From the NCBI GenBank assembly GCA_003008705.1, contig PDUO01000100.1:47952-111951 (forward strand): a stretch of 64,000 bases of DNA, in the 5' to 3' direction. A program made the position numbers and the translations under genes. Shown here piece after piece: positions 22,741 through 34,378 of this stretch. Source of the stretch: Pezicula radicicola (Eukaryota; Ascomycota; Leotiomycetes; Helotiales; Dermateaceae). Every line of letters starts with the position of its first letter. The first letter of the stretch is position 1. The notes under the pieces were generated by a model. That model had not been told where the DNA came from and ran no database searches. It was given only the letters and a program-made list of their open reading frames with translations.

Positions 22741-24639
22741 GCGCTGACCTTTGTACAGAAATATGGAATGGCGCCCCCAAACTTTGGAGCGATCGTTTAC
22801 CAAGTTAGTCACGGGCACCTCACCAGTTGGAATAAGATAAAAATTATCCGGTGATTTCAGTGTAAATAAATCTTCAACAAACAATTTCTTTCCACAATCT
22901 TGGTCCGATAGGACGTGCCCTACTCGAGGCTCTCCTCTGAAGCCAAAATTTTAAATGTGGCGTGAAATTACCCTATGTGGGTTATGTTCGAAGATTACCC
23001 GCTCAATTTTTAACTCTATACTACGCTCTAGACAGCCACGCGGCATATGACGAGGGCGTTTTTCTCCTGTACTCTGTGACTAATCAAATTCTGATATCTC
23101 AAGACGAGAGCCGCTGACGCAGCTGGCGTTAAAGGAGGTAAGGTGGGTGTATAAGATTTTAACTTAGTTGGTGGAATTCTTAGTCTGGCAGTATATAAAG
23201 GAAAGGGGAGAACTAGAGGTCAAGTAAAATTAATGCTTTTGTTGTTTGTATTTTCTTCGAAGGATGTTTTTGACATCAGAGGAAGATGGAAAACGGATAT
23301 AAGGAGATTAAGTATATGAGTATGCTTTAAAACATTATACTAGGATGCCCGTACGGCCTATTAGTGTCGAGATCCAGAATTTTGAATTGGGGGGCACGCA
23401 CCAGGGTAATAACCTCGGGGATAGTAACAACACGAAAGATGCTACAATGGATGAGCCGCGGGCAACCTCTGCGGCTCCTAGAGCTATGGGCCTACGAAAA
23501 GCCAGAACCTGGCTTTTCTAGCTCTCGAGGCATCAACACCAGAAAACTCTACCTCATCGGCTTTACTCAAAACTGTTAGGGCTGACCGAGAGGATCTCTG
23601 TAGGCTCATGTTACAGTATAATACGTCTCTAGATTTTAATGGGGGCGCCTTTTGGAAGAGAATTGGGTAAGCTAGACAGGATGTTCCGTTTCTGGTACCT
23701 AAACGGTAAAAGTTTTGAATAATTATCCGTGAAAGTTTCTATATATAAAGACTAAGTATCCTTCTACTCTTCACCAGTGCAGCCCGGTATATAGCTCATG
23801 GATAGTCACTATATGGCCGCGAAACGTATTAGTACACGCTATTACTAGTATAGATGCTATGGCCGACGGTATGGTTAACGGCATGGTTCTCGTTCAACAA
23901 AGTTCTTTTCACTACACGCGACATTGTTGTATGCTGGCTAATTATTCTAGTACTACAGAGCTCCAAAAAGATTTCCGTCGAGTAGACTTTGAAATTTGCC
24001 AGCATCTAGCTATTAAATCCTACTTATATTTTTTAAACTATAAATAAACTAAGAGGTAATTCATGTATATACAATAGTAATAAATCTTAGTTAATGATTT
24101 CAGGAGAGTATAGAGCGAACAACAAAGGATCTAGACATGGATTTAGTTTACGCCAACACCGAAAATAATATAATATTCATTACTAGAGTAGGACAATTTA
24201 GACGATAAGTTAGTACTTAGCTGTTTTAAGAACTAGACGACCGGCATGCTATATTTCAAGCAAGTGTTCTATGAAATGACTCCCGAGGTTGTTAAAGAGA
24301 TTAAATATATCTTTTATTGTAAATCTCTCGCTATATTCTGTCTCTTATACTGTTTCTATGTTTTATATACAGCCTACTAACACAGAACAGAATGGACCAG
24401 TCCGCCTCTGTCTTCTCCCTCCGCGGCAGCAGCGGTACGCCTTATAGCTACATAAATCTCGTCACCAATAATCAAACCTGGCGTTATAAATCTATTGGAA
24501 GTTTGTGTTTTTAGGTATCAGAGGAAAAGTATGATTACTAAACTACTCTAAAATTCTCTTGTATATTCTATATACGATATTGTAACGATTAATATATAGA
24601 GCTTATCATTTTTCAGCTATTAGTATATTTGCAAGACCA
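22741..24639. other. decayed DNA with scattered coding relics
   Basis: Short coherent pieces in different frames occur at about 23404-23500 (DATMDEPRATSAAPRAMGL) and 23504-23680 (VRADREDLCRLMLQYNTSL), possibly parts of one lost protein. The rest is AT-rich with no support for genes. Confidence 0.35.
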
Positions 24640-25061
24640 AGGAAGTTAGCGGAAAGCGTTACAGCTCCCTTTTTTAGATAGACTATCACCCTATCATGGA
24701 GACAATTAATTGTATCAGCCAGCTTGTCTCGCAAATTAGGTTCCGTATAACTTACTGCGCTCCGAGCTCTTCGACTCAGCCGTTGTCTTTCCTACTCTTG
24801 GCCCAATTCTAGTGAAGGTAGTGTATCCCGTAAGTCGGGACGGGCAGTAGATAGTTGTGATAGATCGAAGGTGTGTATTTTATCATTTATAAATCGTAGA
24901 TCTCTAAGGAAACGCTTAGGAATAGGTAAATCTAGCTTGCTTAAATTCTCTGGTAAGCGGAACGGAATCCCGCCACTTCCTTTGTCTTCAGCAAGTTCTT
25001 CAGCTTCTTGCTCATCTATATCAAACTGAGCTGCATGAAGGAGTAGTTGAACGAGGGCCAT
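24640..25061 (-). pseudogene. reading frame with shugoshin C-terminal-like motif
   Basis: A frame from an ATG at 25061 runs to a TAG at about 24794. It continues in the same frame as ERQRLSRRARSAVSYTEPNL followed by RDKL. The motif RRxRxAVSYxEPxLRDK resembles the basic C-terminal motif of shugoshin, which recruits it to centromeric chromatin. The upstream 89 residues do not look like the shugoshin coiled coil. It may be a shugoshin tail, or a protein sharing the motif, broken by one stop. Confidence 0.4.
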
Positions 25062-25573
25062 TAACTATCTGAAATGTCGGAGAGTCCGCGAGGAGGAGCT
25101 TGATTTTGATTCTTATCTTTCTGGGTTTACTTTTAAGGTATATGTTAATAGTCAAGTTCGCCTTGGTTACTTGCCTTATTTCTCTGCGCCTAACTACAGT
25201 ACTATAAACTTATTATTAATGAAGGTTTGATCTTCTTGTGTTACTAGGCGGATGGACAACGATATCTCAAAGTCATTCAGGCTATGGACTACGTCAAAAA
25301 TCAAAATGGAGAAAATGGCGAACTTTGTCGCAAGTTGTCGCAAGTTGTCGCTAACGTATTAACCATAGGAAATAACATGTGACCTACGGCCACATTCTGT
25401 GTACCGTGCTTGGGGGCCAGCTCTGCAGGGGAGTTGTATTCTATAGAGAGAGTTATATTATATACAAATTAAGATACAATTGTGCTGCCTTCTACCCTTA
25501 CTCTCCTTTTATATAGCTTTGATTCGGGCTGCGAAATAGGCTCTCGACTCCACGTCTTATAGGCCATGGGCCC

Positions 25574-25690
25574 ATATTACTAGCACTTGCCATGGCCATA
25601 TAATTCGATTTCAGAGCCTATATTACTAGTACTTGCCATGGCTATATAATTCGATTTCAGGCAGTATTGCCTAAGGCAGAAGTATTCTAC
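25574..25690. repeat. tandem pair of a dispersed about 45-bp repeat
   Basis: Two near-identical units contain TATTACTAG, CTTGCCATGG and TATAATTCGATTTCAG, in tandem. Related sequences occur near 38920-39060 and 57655-57740. Confidence 0.6.
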
Positions 25691-27290
25691 ACCCTCCCGT
25701 TCTGCTGCCTAACATTACCTCGCGTATTTTTAATTTACTAGCAACAATACCTCCCCCCCCCCCCGGAAAACAAAACAATCTTTTTTTCAGTCGTACCTCC
25801 TTCTTCTTCTTTCTAGTCGTTCCTCCTTCTAAGAAACATTAAAGAGGATCACGAATCTTATAGTGGGGGGTCTAACCCCGATTCGGCTAGACTACCCTTC
25901 AATTTGCTAGAAGAATCGGATCTAGGATAACGCGGAACAATTAAGGGACTACGTCAAATCGTTGGAGAAGTCCTATAGATTCTAGTTATTGAAAACTCTA
26001 AATAGATCACTGTATCCTGTGCTTGTAGGTGGTAGTTAACAAGACTATATTATAAAGAGATCCGACATCAAAAATCAAGTCGATGGATCTTATCGCCCCT
26101 CGCTCCCCACAATCGCCTCTGGCTGCCAAAAGCAGCATACCCATAATAGCCAGCACGTTGGATAGATAGTTGGCGAAAGTTAGGGTCGGAATATCAGAGA
26201 CTTTTAAGTGAGTGGAATGACAAATGAACCGCCATCTAGTAACATTCTCGTGGCTCGACTCCCGCGCAAAGTATTACAGAGCTCGAGTCATTACACACCG
26301 ATACTTCGTCTTCCAAGGAATGACCATAACGCCTGTTGTATTATAGCACCGAATAATCTCTCCCTCTCTCTTCCTTGCGGCAGAGGAGATTATAGAATAG
26401 GTGCATTCATATAAAGGTTGCCTAATTGTTGCTCGCAGAGTGTGACAGCAAGATCCGAATTCCTTAGTGTTAACTACATTGCTTACCCTTACCTGTAGAT
26501 GATGTTAGAAGACCCAGGTTTTTCCGACTTGTGATAGACTAATACTACTAGAAAGTATTATATATAGATTCTGTCACACTCATATATGGTTTCGCAGGCT
26601 GAAGCTATTAATTAGGCGACGAAAGTTTTGTACAAAGTAAAGTTTTTCTGTCGTTAGAAAGAGGCTGTGCGTTTGGGAGAACAATTCTAGATTACTGGCA
26701 AAAGAAAAAAAAGGTGGACGAGCTTTGTGGCTGTTGCTACTAATGATGATGAGATTACTGCAAAGACCAAGACCGACCGGCAATTACAAGCATATTAATT
26801 GTCGTCGGCCCTGTGAAATGTTGCGTCCCCCCTTAGTGATAGGAGTCTCCAATCTTTCCAAGAGATTCTTATTAGTATTTACGGCTGAGTCTCTGGACCT
26901 ATGACTGGAGCTGAGAAAGTCCGAGTCTCATCCAACAAAGCCTGTTATTGGTGATGGTACCGCTGGTATAATATGATTCTCTAAATTGACTCGGTTTCCG
27001 CTGACCGTATATCTACTATTAAATAGAAGATGGGCTTTTGTAGTAGCGTCGATCAATCTTAACTTAGTGTATATCGAGATATTCTGCAAAATAGATTAGT
27101 AAGTACTATTGTATATAGTTGTAGCGAGGGAGTTGTTACCGCCGTTAAAGATGATGAATTGGGACTTGAACATGATGCCTCCGTAGATCTGGAGATTTGA
27201 ATGGCTTGGACACCACCAAAGCAGGCTGAGAAGTAATGTTACTAAATGAACTCTGCCAAAGCAGGTTAGATAGCACCTATCACTAATTAC
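25691..27290. other. decayed spacer
   Basis: It contains a C13 run near 25751 and short frames without domain signal. No gene is supported. Confidence 0.4.
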
Positions 27291-27413
27291 ATTGATTGGC
27301 CGGATCGCCGCCCTCTTGAGGCGATTTTCACGGCGTGTGTGTACGAGTCGCCTAAAGAACGCCCAACTCTAGAAGAATTGCGCGCGATGGTAGAGGGCAT
27401 CACCGCTGAGTGA
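27291..27413 (+). pseudogene. protein kinase C-terminal lobe fragment
   Basis: The frame reads EAIFTACVYESPKERPTLEE followed by LRAMVEG. This is the subdomain XI signature (C..x.P.eRPt..eL) at the end of protein kinase catalytic domains. Nothing upstream in the window aligns as the rest of the kinase. It is a tail-only relic ending in TGA. Confidence 0.5.
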
Positions 27414-27864
27414 CATTAAGAGGGAGGATCCGATGTGCCTGAAGAGTGATACAAGAAGCTGTGGCCATTTGAACTGTGCGTCTATATGATGTGACGCCAC
27501 TGACCGAGTAGTTGTTGTCGGGATGGGAAACATAAGTATCACCAGGCTGTGTGCAAGAAGGGTTATAAGACTCCGGTGCATCACCCTCAGTCCGTACATT
27601 GCCTGTACACCGTCCATCATCCTTATGTGCAACTACTTGAAACCCTCGCAATCTTACGTCCTCCAAATCCGAATCCAAATCCAAATCATGACTTGCCATG
27701 GCGGAAGTTGCCTAGTTGTACAATACGCTGCCCCAGTCTTGGCGAGGCCGATGAAAGTTTCGTCAAGTCGCTATGAACGGCATTGTAGCGATAGTACATC
27801 TCACTTGCCCTTACTGGCGCCACTAGTGGTAGTTCAGTCGCACTACGCAAAAGGGAGCCTAATT

Positions 27865-28668
27865 CTAACGCTTCGTCGGATCGGTAGAGTGGTAAGCTCT
27901 TCTTGTACTCGTAAGTCGTCCCTCGATAAGGTGGCTATCGTCAAGCTTGGCGCTGCTTGTTATCCAATGTTCCTCAGGCCACCGCTCTCGATTTGACAAG
28001 GTAGGTTCGCTTGGTAGAGAATGGGAGTATAAACTTCTTGAGCTATTTCTCGATATAAATGGAGATTGTTTGTACGCTGAAGTGGAGCGATTTGCAAGCA
28101 AGTCCATTTGGGGCAATGAGTCGGTTCGTGAAGTATAGGTAGAGAGCAAAGATTCTACTCGTACTATATAGTAGTCCTCTAATACTAGAGTATACCTAAT
28201 GGAAGAATCAAGTATTATTTGGGAGGCCTCAAGGATGTGGTCGCTTTTCCAGCCTGGAATCGAATACCTTGGGACTTGGATATCGTCAAAGGTCCGGCCA
28301 GCACAAAATGTTGCCAGGTTCGATAGTTGCAGTCTACCGCTATGAGCGCCAACTACTGTAGCGTCGGTGTCAGGATATCCACTGTAATCCTTATCTGGAT
28401 ATCCTCCACTGCCTTTTCTTCCGATATCTACAGCTATGTGATTGGTGTCATCTGTAACATTGTAGTCCCTTAGACTGAACATCCGTCGTGGCCTAATTAC
28501 GCCCAGCGTCCGCAGTTGTAGCCGCCCATGCAATACATAAGCTGAGAATCTAGCGGCGTTTACCAGACTAATAAAATAGTCTTCTACATCGAGGTTAGAA
28601 GTTCTTCGGATTTGCCGATATTTGTTGTATATTTTTGTGTAGTTATCTGATATATTTCTCAATCCCAC
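27865..28668 (-). CDS. unassigned 267-codon reading frame with internal repeat
   Basis: It is an open frame of 267 codons, long for this decayed region. It contains two similar segments (HGRLQLRTLGVIRPRRMFSL and HSGRLQLSNLATFCAGRTF), suggesting an internal duplication. A short Gly-Tyr-Pro repeat lies between them (GGYPDKDYSGYPDTD). Tyr, Ser and Arg are abundant; no transmembrane segment or known domain is seen. It may be a relic of a repeat protein or a chance open frame. Confidence 0.3.
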   Translation of the reverse strand: MGLRNISDNYTKIYNKYRQIRRTSNLDVEDYFISLVNAARFSAYVLHGRLQLRTLGVIRPRRMFSLRDYNVTDDTNHIAVDIGRKGSGGYPDKDYSGYPDTDATVVGAHSGRLQLSNLATFCAGRTFDDIQVPRYSIPGWKSDHILEASQIILDSSIRYTLVLEDYYIVRVESLLSTYTSRTDSLPQMDLLANRSTSAYKQSPFISRNSSRSLYSHSLPSEPTLSNRERWPEEHWITSSAKLDDSHLIEGRLTSTRRAYHSTDPTKR

Positions 28669-29714
28669 TCTTCTGAAGCGGAGTAGACTCTACTTCCATT
28701 ATACCTCATTAACTACTCAGGCTGTCAATCTGGTTCCTAAGAACCATTCTAATTGACTAGCAAAGAAATAGTGTTCTGCACTTGTGTCCTCCGAATCGTC
28801 CGAGATTATGCTCTTCTGCGAGGGATTATAGGATAGGATGGTGAGTATACCGCGTCGAAGAGGAATTGAAGGGGCGAATATTGACATTCAGGATCATCGA
28901 GTATCGGAGGGGCACCCGAAGGCCTTCTTGCATGGCAGGCTCTGGCGGGCGGCTCTTTTGCGTAAAGAAGCTGTTAAATATAAGCAATTTGAAGACGAAG
29001 AGCGCTTGAGGAGATATAGAAGTAAGCTATAGAAAGCGTCGGTAGAACGAAACTTGCAGTCCTATAACTTCCTAAGGGTATGGGGACGTGCTAAGCTAGG
29101 GAATTATATAAACAGAGAGCATGGCCTCAGAGAGCACGATTTTGTAGTATTGGTTCTTGAAGGCAACTTGATTTGTTCTGCGCTGGGGATTCTGTATTGA
29201 TCCAGTGTAGATAGGTAGCCTTAGAAATACCTCTGAAATCCCTCTGCTTCGCTGTTTGATATTGACCCTGACTTTGGTGAATCTCGTCTGGATCTTATAC
29301 ACCTTCTGCATTCACTAATTCGAATCCAAATCTGACAGTTCACTTGCACACGGCCACCACCGAGTTTATTACGCTTACCCATGGAGGCTGATAGAATGAA
29401 CAGCTAACTTCATCTGGTGAAAATCTACTAGCCTGAAGCCAGATTGGTACTACTAGACAATTATATCTCTCACCGCTTAGAGCCGAGGATAATACCTATG
29501 CACAAGAGGTTTTACTGCAAAGACGCCTCCTTCACACTAAATCAGCTATCATGTCCAACGGAAAAGAGATGGCGGTGTTAAAACCAAGCATGGCCACCAT
29601 TAATAAAGTTGCGACGGCTCCCTTTGTCGTCTCAAAGAACTCTCCTTCTTCTTCATCCTTCGTTGGTTTCGTCATATCAACACCGCAAACACCGACAGCA
29701 ACGGCATCGACATC
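28669..29714. other. spacer with weak short frames
   Basis: A basic frame at 28838-29032 (LRKEAVKYKQFEDEERLRRY) might be a helical fragment. Otherwise nothing is supported. Confidence 0.35.
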
Positions 29715-31349
29715 ATGGATTCATTATCTCGCAATGTCATTGTCCCTCCGGAGGACCGGAACCAATATGGCACAGGACATGCAATCGCTATCATTACTAC
29801 CAACAACCCCAAGGCTGCTCTCTTCGGTTCAAGCATGGATCTAGCTACATGCTACCCACCTTGCAAGTACCCTTCCGTCTGCTCCAATTCCGAATTTGCA
29901 TGCAGCTGGAAACAGGACTTGAGCCCCGCCATTGTCTCGACACTTGAAAGCTTCCTCACATCCTCCTCGAATTCAATCCTCTACTACCTCAGCACATTGC
30001 GCTTCGGTTTCCGTTCTCGTCGTCGTGGTCATGATCACAATGATGATGCTGCACCAGACCCTATCGTCATTCAATTGCTCATTTATGATCCTAACAATGA
30101 AATCGGAGATGACTTGGCCATTGAACTGTTGACAGCCTTGGAAGTCCACATTCGTACATACTGGGAGGACAGAGAGGAGAAGGGCGAAAAGTAAGTCAAG
30201 TCACTACCGTGCACCTAACTCAACCCAGTGATAATATCACTTAATAGTAAACAACAAAGAAAAAAATGATGATGCTGATAATACTATGTTTTGCTGTAGG
30301 TTGTCGATTGATATCTGCAAGATCGAGCGCCCCCGCTCTAGCTCTACAAATGGTTTTGGTAATCTTGATCAATCTATAACTTTCCCCGAGCTCTATACGC
30401 AGCTTCTCCCGCTCCCGGGATCTTCTATTTGTGTCGATAATATCTCAGGCACTGTCACATGTTACGTTAAGCATCAGTTGCTAGATAGTACTTTTGAAAT
30501 TTTCCTCGTCACCTGCCAACATGTTGCTGACTCTATACCATATAGTGGCTCATGCTGGTTTAGTTCAAGAAAGAGACCCAATCATTACTACGTCATCCCC
30601 TTCTCCCGAGGACCATGAAAAAACAAAATTGGCAATCGACAGCCGAGCTAGACTTACAAAGAATATCTTCTGGTGGGAAGCCCAACGCGATGCCGAGAAT
30701 TACAATATTGAGCTTGGCCAAGTGTCGGCCACTTCAGGTGATGGAACCTTGGGCTTTGATCAAGGTTGAAAATGTAACGAATTCTAGCGACTTGAACAAG
30801 GTAATCGTAGCCTTTCACAATCTACTTCTATCATCTACTAATTATATCTGTACAACATTTCCCTTTCAATCAGTTCGATCACAACTCCGGATTCCAACAC
30901 CGACCATTTCCCGGTTTCCCTCAAGCTAAAGTTATAGCTGCCGGAGAACACTTTCACTGTGACCCTCCCTTCCTACCCATCCGACAAACCCTTTCACCGA
31001 CAGGGACGTCTATTTCAAGCCACCGAGCAGAACAATACGCGGATGGATCGGTACATATATTAACGATATCGAATCTATCACTAAGGAATCACCAGGAAGT
31101 GTCCCAAGAGCTCAATACTGTCTCGCCTCGGCCATACCAAGCCGCCATCGTAGCGTAGTCTCTGCTCAGGGGGGTTCCGGATCGATCATTCTTGACTATG
31201 ATTTCTATCCGGCAGCTATTATGTGGGGTGGACGGGATGCGATTGGCACGAGCATTCCAGATGTCACTTTAGCTACACCTGTTTCAGAGATCTTAGCTGA
31301 TATTGAGGAGACAATGGGTTGGGAAGAGGGATCTATTTCATTTTGTTAA
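29715..31349 (+). pseudogene. trypsin-like serine protease-type protein, frameshifted
   Basis: Exon 1 (29715-30190) joins through a GTAAGT..TGTAG intron to exon 2 at 30300. Exon 2 ends with FLVTCQHVADS, a His-site motif of chymotrypsin-fold proteases. Coding sense then moves to another frame (SPSPEDHEKTKLAIDSRARL), to a third (PWALIKVENV, then an intron at about 30800-30872), and to a last frame with DRDVYFKPPSRTI, SAQGGSGSIILDYDF and SEILADIEETMGW. GGSGS sits where the active-site GDSGS is expected, so the Asp is lost. The order His motif, WALI strand, GxSGS, C-terminal helix is that of a trypsin-like domain in large fungal proteins of unknown substrate. At least three frame changes imply a dead gene. 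Confidence 0.6.
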
Positions 31350-31562
31350 GGCTAGTTGACTCGTATATTGTATAGGGTGCACGGGACGCGATTGGAACAA
31401 GCTGGTACATCAATCGGGTCGATTCACCCTAATTTAATCAAATCTGACCACATCACATTAATTCACTTTCATTTAGTTCAATCAAGTCACATTACACAAA
31501 GGTAAAATTACATATACTAGAAAGCGAGACAGAATTTCCAATAAGAAAACTGTTGAACACAT

Positions 31563-31985
31563 TTGCAACGGCTATCTGCAAAGCTCCTACTACGAAGGCT
31601 TCAACGCTCTATCTTCTCTATCAAGGCTAGAGCTCTCTACACCGAAGCGAACTCGGATCGCATTGATCTGAGAGAAAAGAATGTAGAACTTAGTACACAC
31701 AACAGCGTTATTGTAGCCACAATGACCGATGGTGCTGCTAACACGGCCAGGACTATCCTCGACATCGTGCCAACCAACTTTTGTCCAGCTACCGTACCTA
31801 TTTTCTTAGGTTATGTCTCTGAAACTGAACTCGCAATTCCAATCTTAGGGAGATCGCAATTACTAGAATTCGCTGCTGTGCGTCGCTTATCTTGGCTTGT
31901 GATTGCGCAATTATTTGCTATAGGTACCTATGTACTGTTCGTGGTAAGCAAGGAGGCAGTCTTTTCGTGGTACAGTACACTTTAA
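31563..31985 (+). CDS. unassigned 140-codon reading frame
   Basis: The N-terminus is Arg/Leu-rich (LLLRRLQRSIFSIKARALY) and could be a mitochondrial presequence. The C-terminus has a hydrophobic span (WLVIAQLFAIGTYVLFVV). No family is recognised. It may be part of a decayed gene. Confidence 0.3.
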   Translation: MQRLSAKLLLRRLQRSIFSIKARALYTEANSDRIDLREKNVELSTHNSVIVATMTDGAANTARTILDIVPTNFCPATVPIFLGYVSETELAIPILGRSQLLEFAAVRRLSWLVIAQLFAIGTYVLFVVSKEAVFSWYSTL

Positions 31986-32339
31986 AGTATCCGCTGACTT
32001 GATAAAAGTTCTAGACACACCACTGGCAGAATATTTTCAAGAATGACCGGGATGTAGCCTTCAAGTGAAATTTGTTGGATTTTGGGGAGGAATAATTTAG
32101 CGAAAATTATTGGATTATCGTCCCAATGTTCCTATTAGATAGCTTAAGGATAATGAACAGACTAAAGGCACTCGCATCCAGTCGTACGACGGATATACTG
32201 GTTTCGGACGGTTCCCGAGACACGTTAGGTACAATGGAAGAGTAAGTGCTCTATGCTGCACAGCATCTCTCCTCTCCCCACAAAGTAAGTCAGTCTTACG
32301 GAGACATCCACTCTCAACAGTCTCGGCTAACAAGGAACT

Positions 32340-32710
32340 CTAGCAGAAGCCCGCAGAATTCTCTTCCAGGATAAGCAAAACAACTTCCAGCAACAGCGAC
32401 TCGACTACGTCAGAAGAGGTAGAGGTATTGGTCAGGGAAAGCACATCTCTGCCATGGGAATAATTGCAGAAGAGGGAGATAGAGATGAAGATATAAATGA
32501 TCCGATATGACTACCATCCTGAATACCACTTGGTAGACAAAGCCATATTTGTCCCACTATTCTGACAACCCATATCGAACAACACCATCGAGACCAAGCT
32601 CGTTTCAATAAAGCCATGCTTGAAGCAGGAGCTAGTCCAAATGAGCAGGACTGTGGACCACATCATGAGTGGAATAGGGGCTGACCAGTAGATTATTAAC
32701 TCGACTACTC
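32340..32710 (+). pseudogene. decayed coding relic, unknown
   Basis: Coherent pieces LAEARRILFQDKQNNFQQQR, HISAMGIIAEEGDRDEDIND and ARFNKAMLEAGASPNEQD are broken by stops. Charged and Gln-rich; no family is recognised. Confidence 0.3.
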
Positions 32711-33137
32711 ACTGGGCATGATTGACGTAGGGACGATGAAGAATAATTTAAAGGATGTTGTGCTGTTTCTTGAGTACGGCTGGGTAAGAACCTTAACCCT
32801 ATACATGCCTTGCTTGGTCTTCAAAGCATCCAAAGAGCCTACAAAAACATCCGTCCTTAACCGTTGTAGTGTCTGCCTTTACTGATTCTGGAGGCAAGCT
32901 TGATGCATTGGTTGTTGAGGAGCCTCGACTCTGAGTAATATTCGGATGTTCCGTAATCTCCTTAACGACCCAAATTTTAGCATAGGTAGAAGCAAAGGCT
33001 GTATTCCATACTGGGGCTCACACAAAGCTTTGGAGGAAGGAGTCTAAGTTATGGCGGGCGATTAGGGTAGTCGGATCGCCGTGGAGTTGTAAGAGTCGAA
33101 CAATGAATCAACGGTGATTGCATCTGTGGAAGATGCC

Positions 33138-33351
33138 GTGTTGTATTGCTGCTTTCTCCTAGATTAAATTGGTCTGGATTTTGGCTGTCCAAGGTTTCGC
33201 TGACAGCACTAGGATCATGCGAAGTTTTGGAATGACTTTGGGAAGTGTTGTATTGCTGCTTTCTCCTAGATTAAATTGGTCTGGATTTTGGCTGTCCAAG
33301 GTTTCGCTGACAGCACTAGGATCATGCGAAGTTTTGGAATGACTTTGGGAA
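33138..33351. repeat. exact tandem duplication, 107-bp unit
   Basis: 33138-33244 and 33245-33351 are identical as far as I can read. This implies a very recent event in otherwise decayed DNA. The second copy overlaps the 3' end of the minus-strand relic below. Confidence 0.92.
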
Positions 33352-33677
33352 GAATCCTCTGTACATCGGAAAGCCAGATCATTATCACTTTGATCAGATA
33401 AGCCGATTGCGCCTGACCACTATGTATGTTTTGGTAGTAGGACGACGCACCTTGTTTTACGTTCTGTTTTCTTTCCATTTTGACGTATACTTCAGTAGAT
33501 GAGCCTGCATTGTTGACCATTTGACCAGAGGACACCGGGTAGTATTGCTTGAACTGCTGGACGGATCTCGTTGAGAGCTCTGTGAGCAAGGTTACTGTGT
33601 TTAGGCTCTTTCAGACTGTCAGTGGAGTGAAAATATCGCAAATGGACCTCGAAAGCTTCATTATATAAGTGGTTCAT
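33266..33677 (-). pseudogene. frameshifted minus-strand coding relic
   Basis: 33677-33600 reads MNHLYNEAFEVHLRYFHSTD, and the reading continues after a frame change as LLTELSTRSVQQFKQYYPVS down to 33266 (SDVQRILPKVIPKLRMIL). The two pieces look like one protein broken by one frameshift. No domain is recognised. Confidence 0.35.
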
Positions 33678-33814
33678 CTTCGACTATTGTGCAGAGAATT
33701 CAAGAATGATCTCCCTTAGTATTTACCCGCGGACGAGGTGTACATCTCCCGATTGCTGATTCCTAATTCTGGGTTTTCCCAAGTCCCCAATTCGTCGTCC
33801 AATCCACCGGTAGT

Positions 33815-34378
33815 CTACAACTGCTGACACTTGCTGGTTCCTGGAGATGACTCGGAATTTCGGGATGTGCTGCATTTATGATTTCTTTCTAATATATATA
33901 TTACAATAACACTACCTTCGCTACCTCTACAATACGAAAAGCATTCGAAAATTCCCAACGAGGTGGTGCTGATAACTAGAACTTTGTACGTCATCTTTCT
34001 GTTCCCCTGAACCTGACTCGATGAACAGGAGGTCGAAACACGTGTCAAGGAGCTGGAGAGGGAGAATCGACGCAATAATTATTAACTCGCACAAGCATCG
34101 TCAAAAGAGGCTGAACTGAAATGTTGTCTCCCGGAAAGGGCATTGAGATTGGTGCTGTTACGGCTCTTCTCCTGCTTGTTGCAGAGTTTGTCGCAAGATT
34201 TGGAACACATACTTTGGTGTTACTATACACCCAAGAGCCTGTCCCGCGTGGCTGGTTTTGTCTCCAACAGATGTTGGCACCAAGGCGCACATTTCCAACG
34301 ACTCTACACAACCAACTTACATACACAAATTCATACAGACAGACATTTTTACAAGCCTGGACTGATACCATGGAATGA
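33815..34378 (+). pseudogene. coiled-coil family paralogue A, decayed
   Basis: The upstream piece near 33829-33853 (PGDDSEF) resembles the end of exon 1 in the intact paralogue at 39370-40028. After a probable intron ending GAACAG at about 34029, the reading ETRVKELERENRR is followed by frame changes. The conserved C-terminal block then reads LLLLVAEFVARFGTHTLVLL and PRGWFCLQQML. This aligns with the blocks in paralogues B (39370-40028) and C (50325-50930). Function is unknown; a coiled coil plus a short conserved globular segment suggests a scaffold or DNA-associated protein, but that is inference. Confidence 0.5.
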
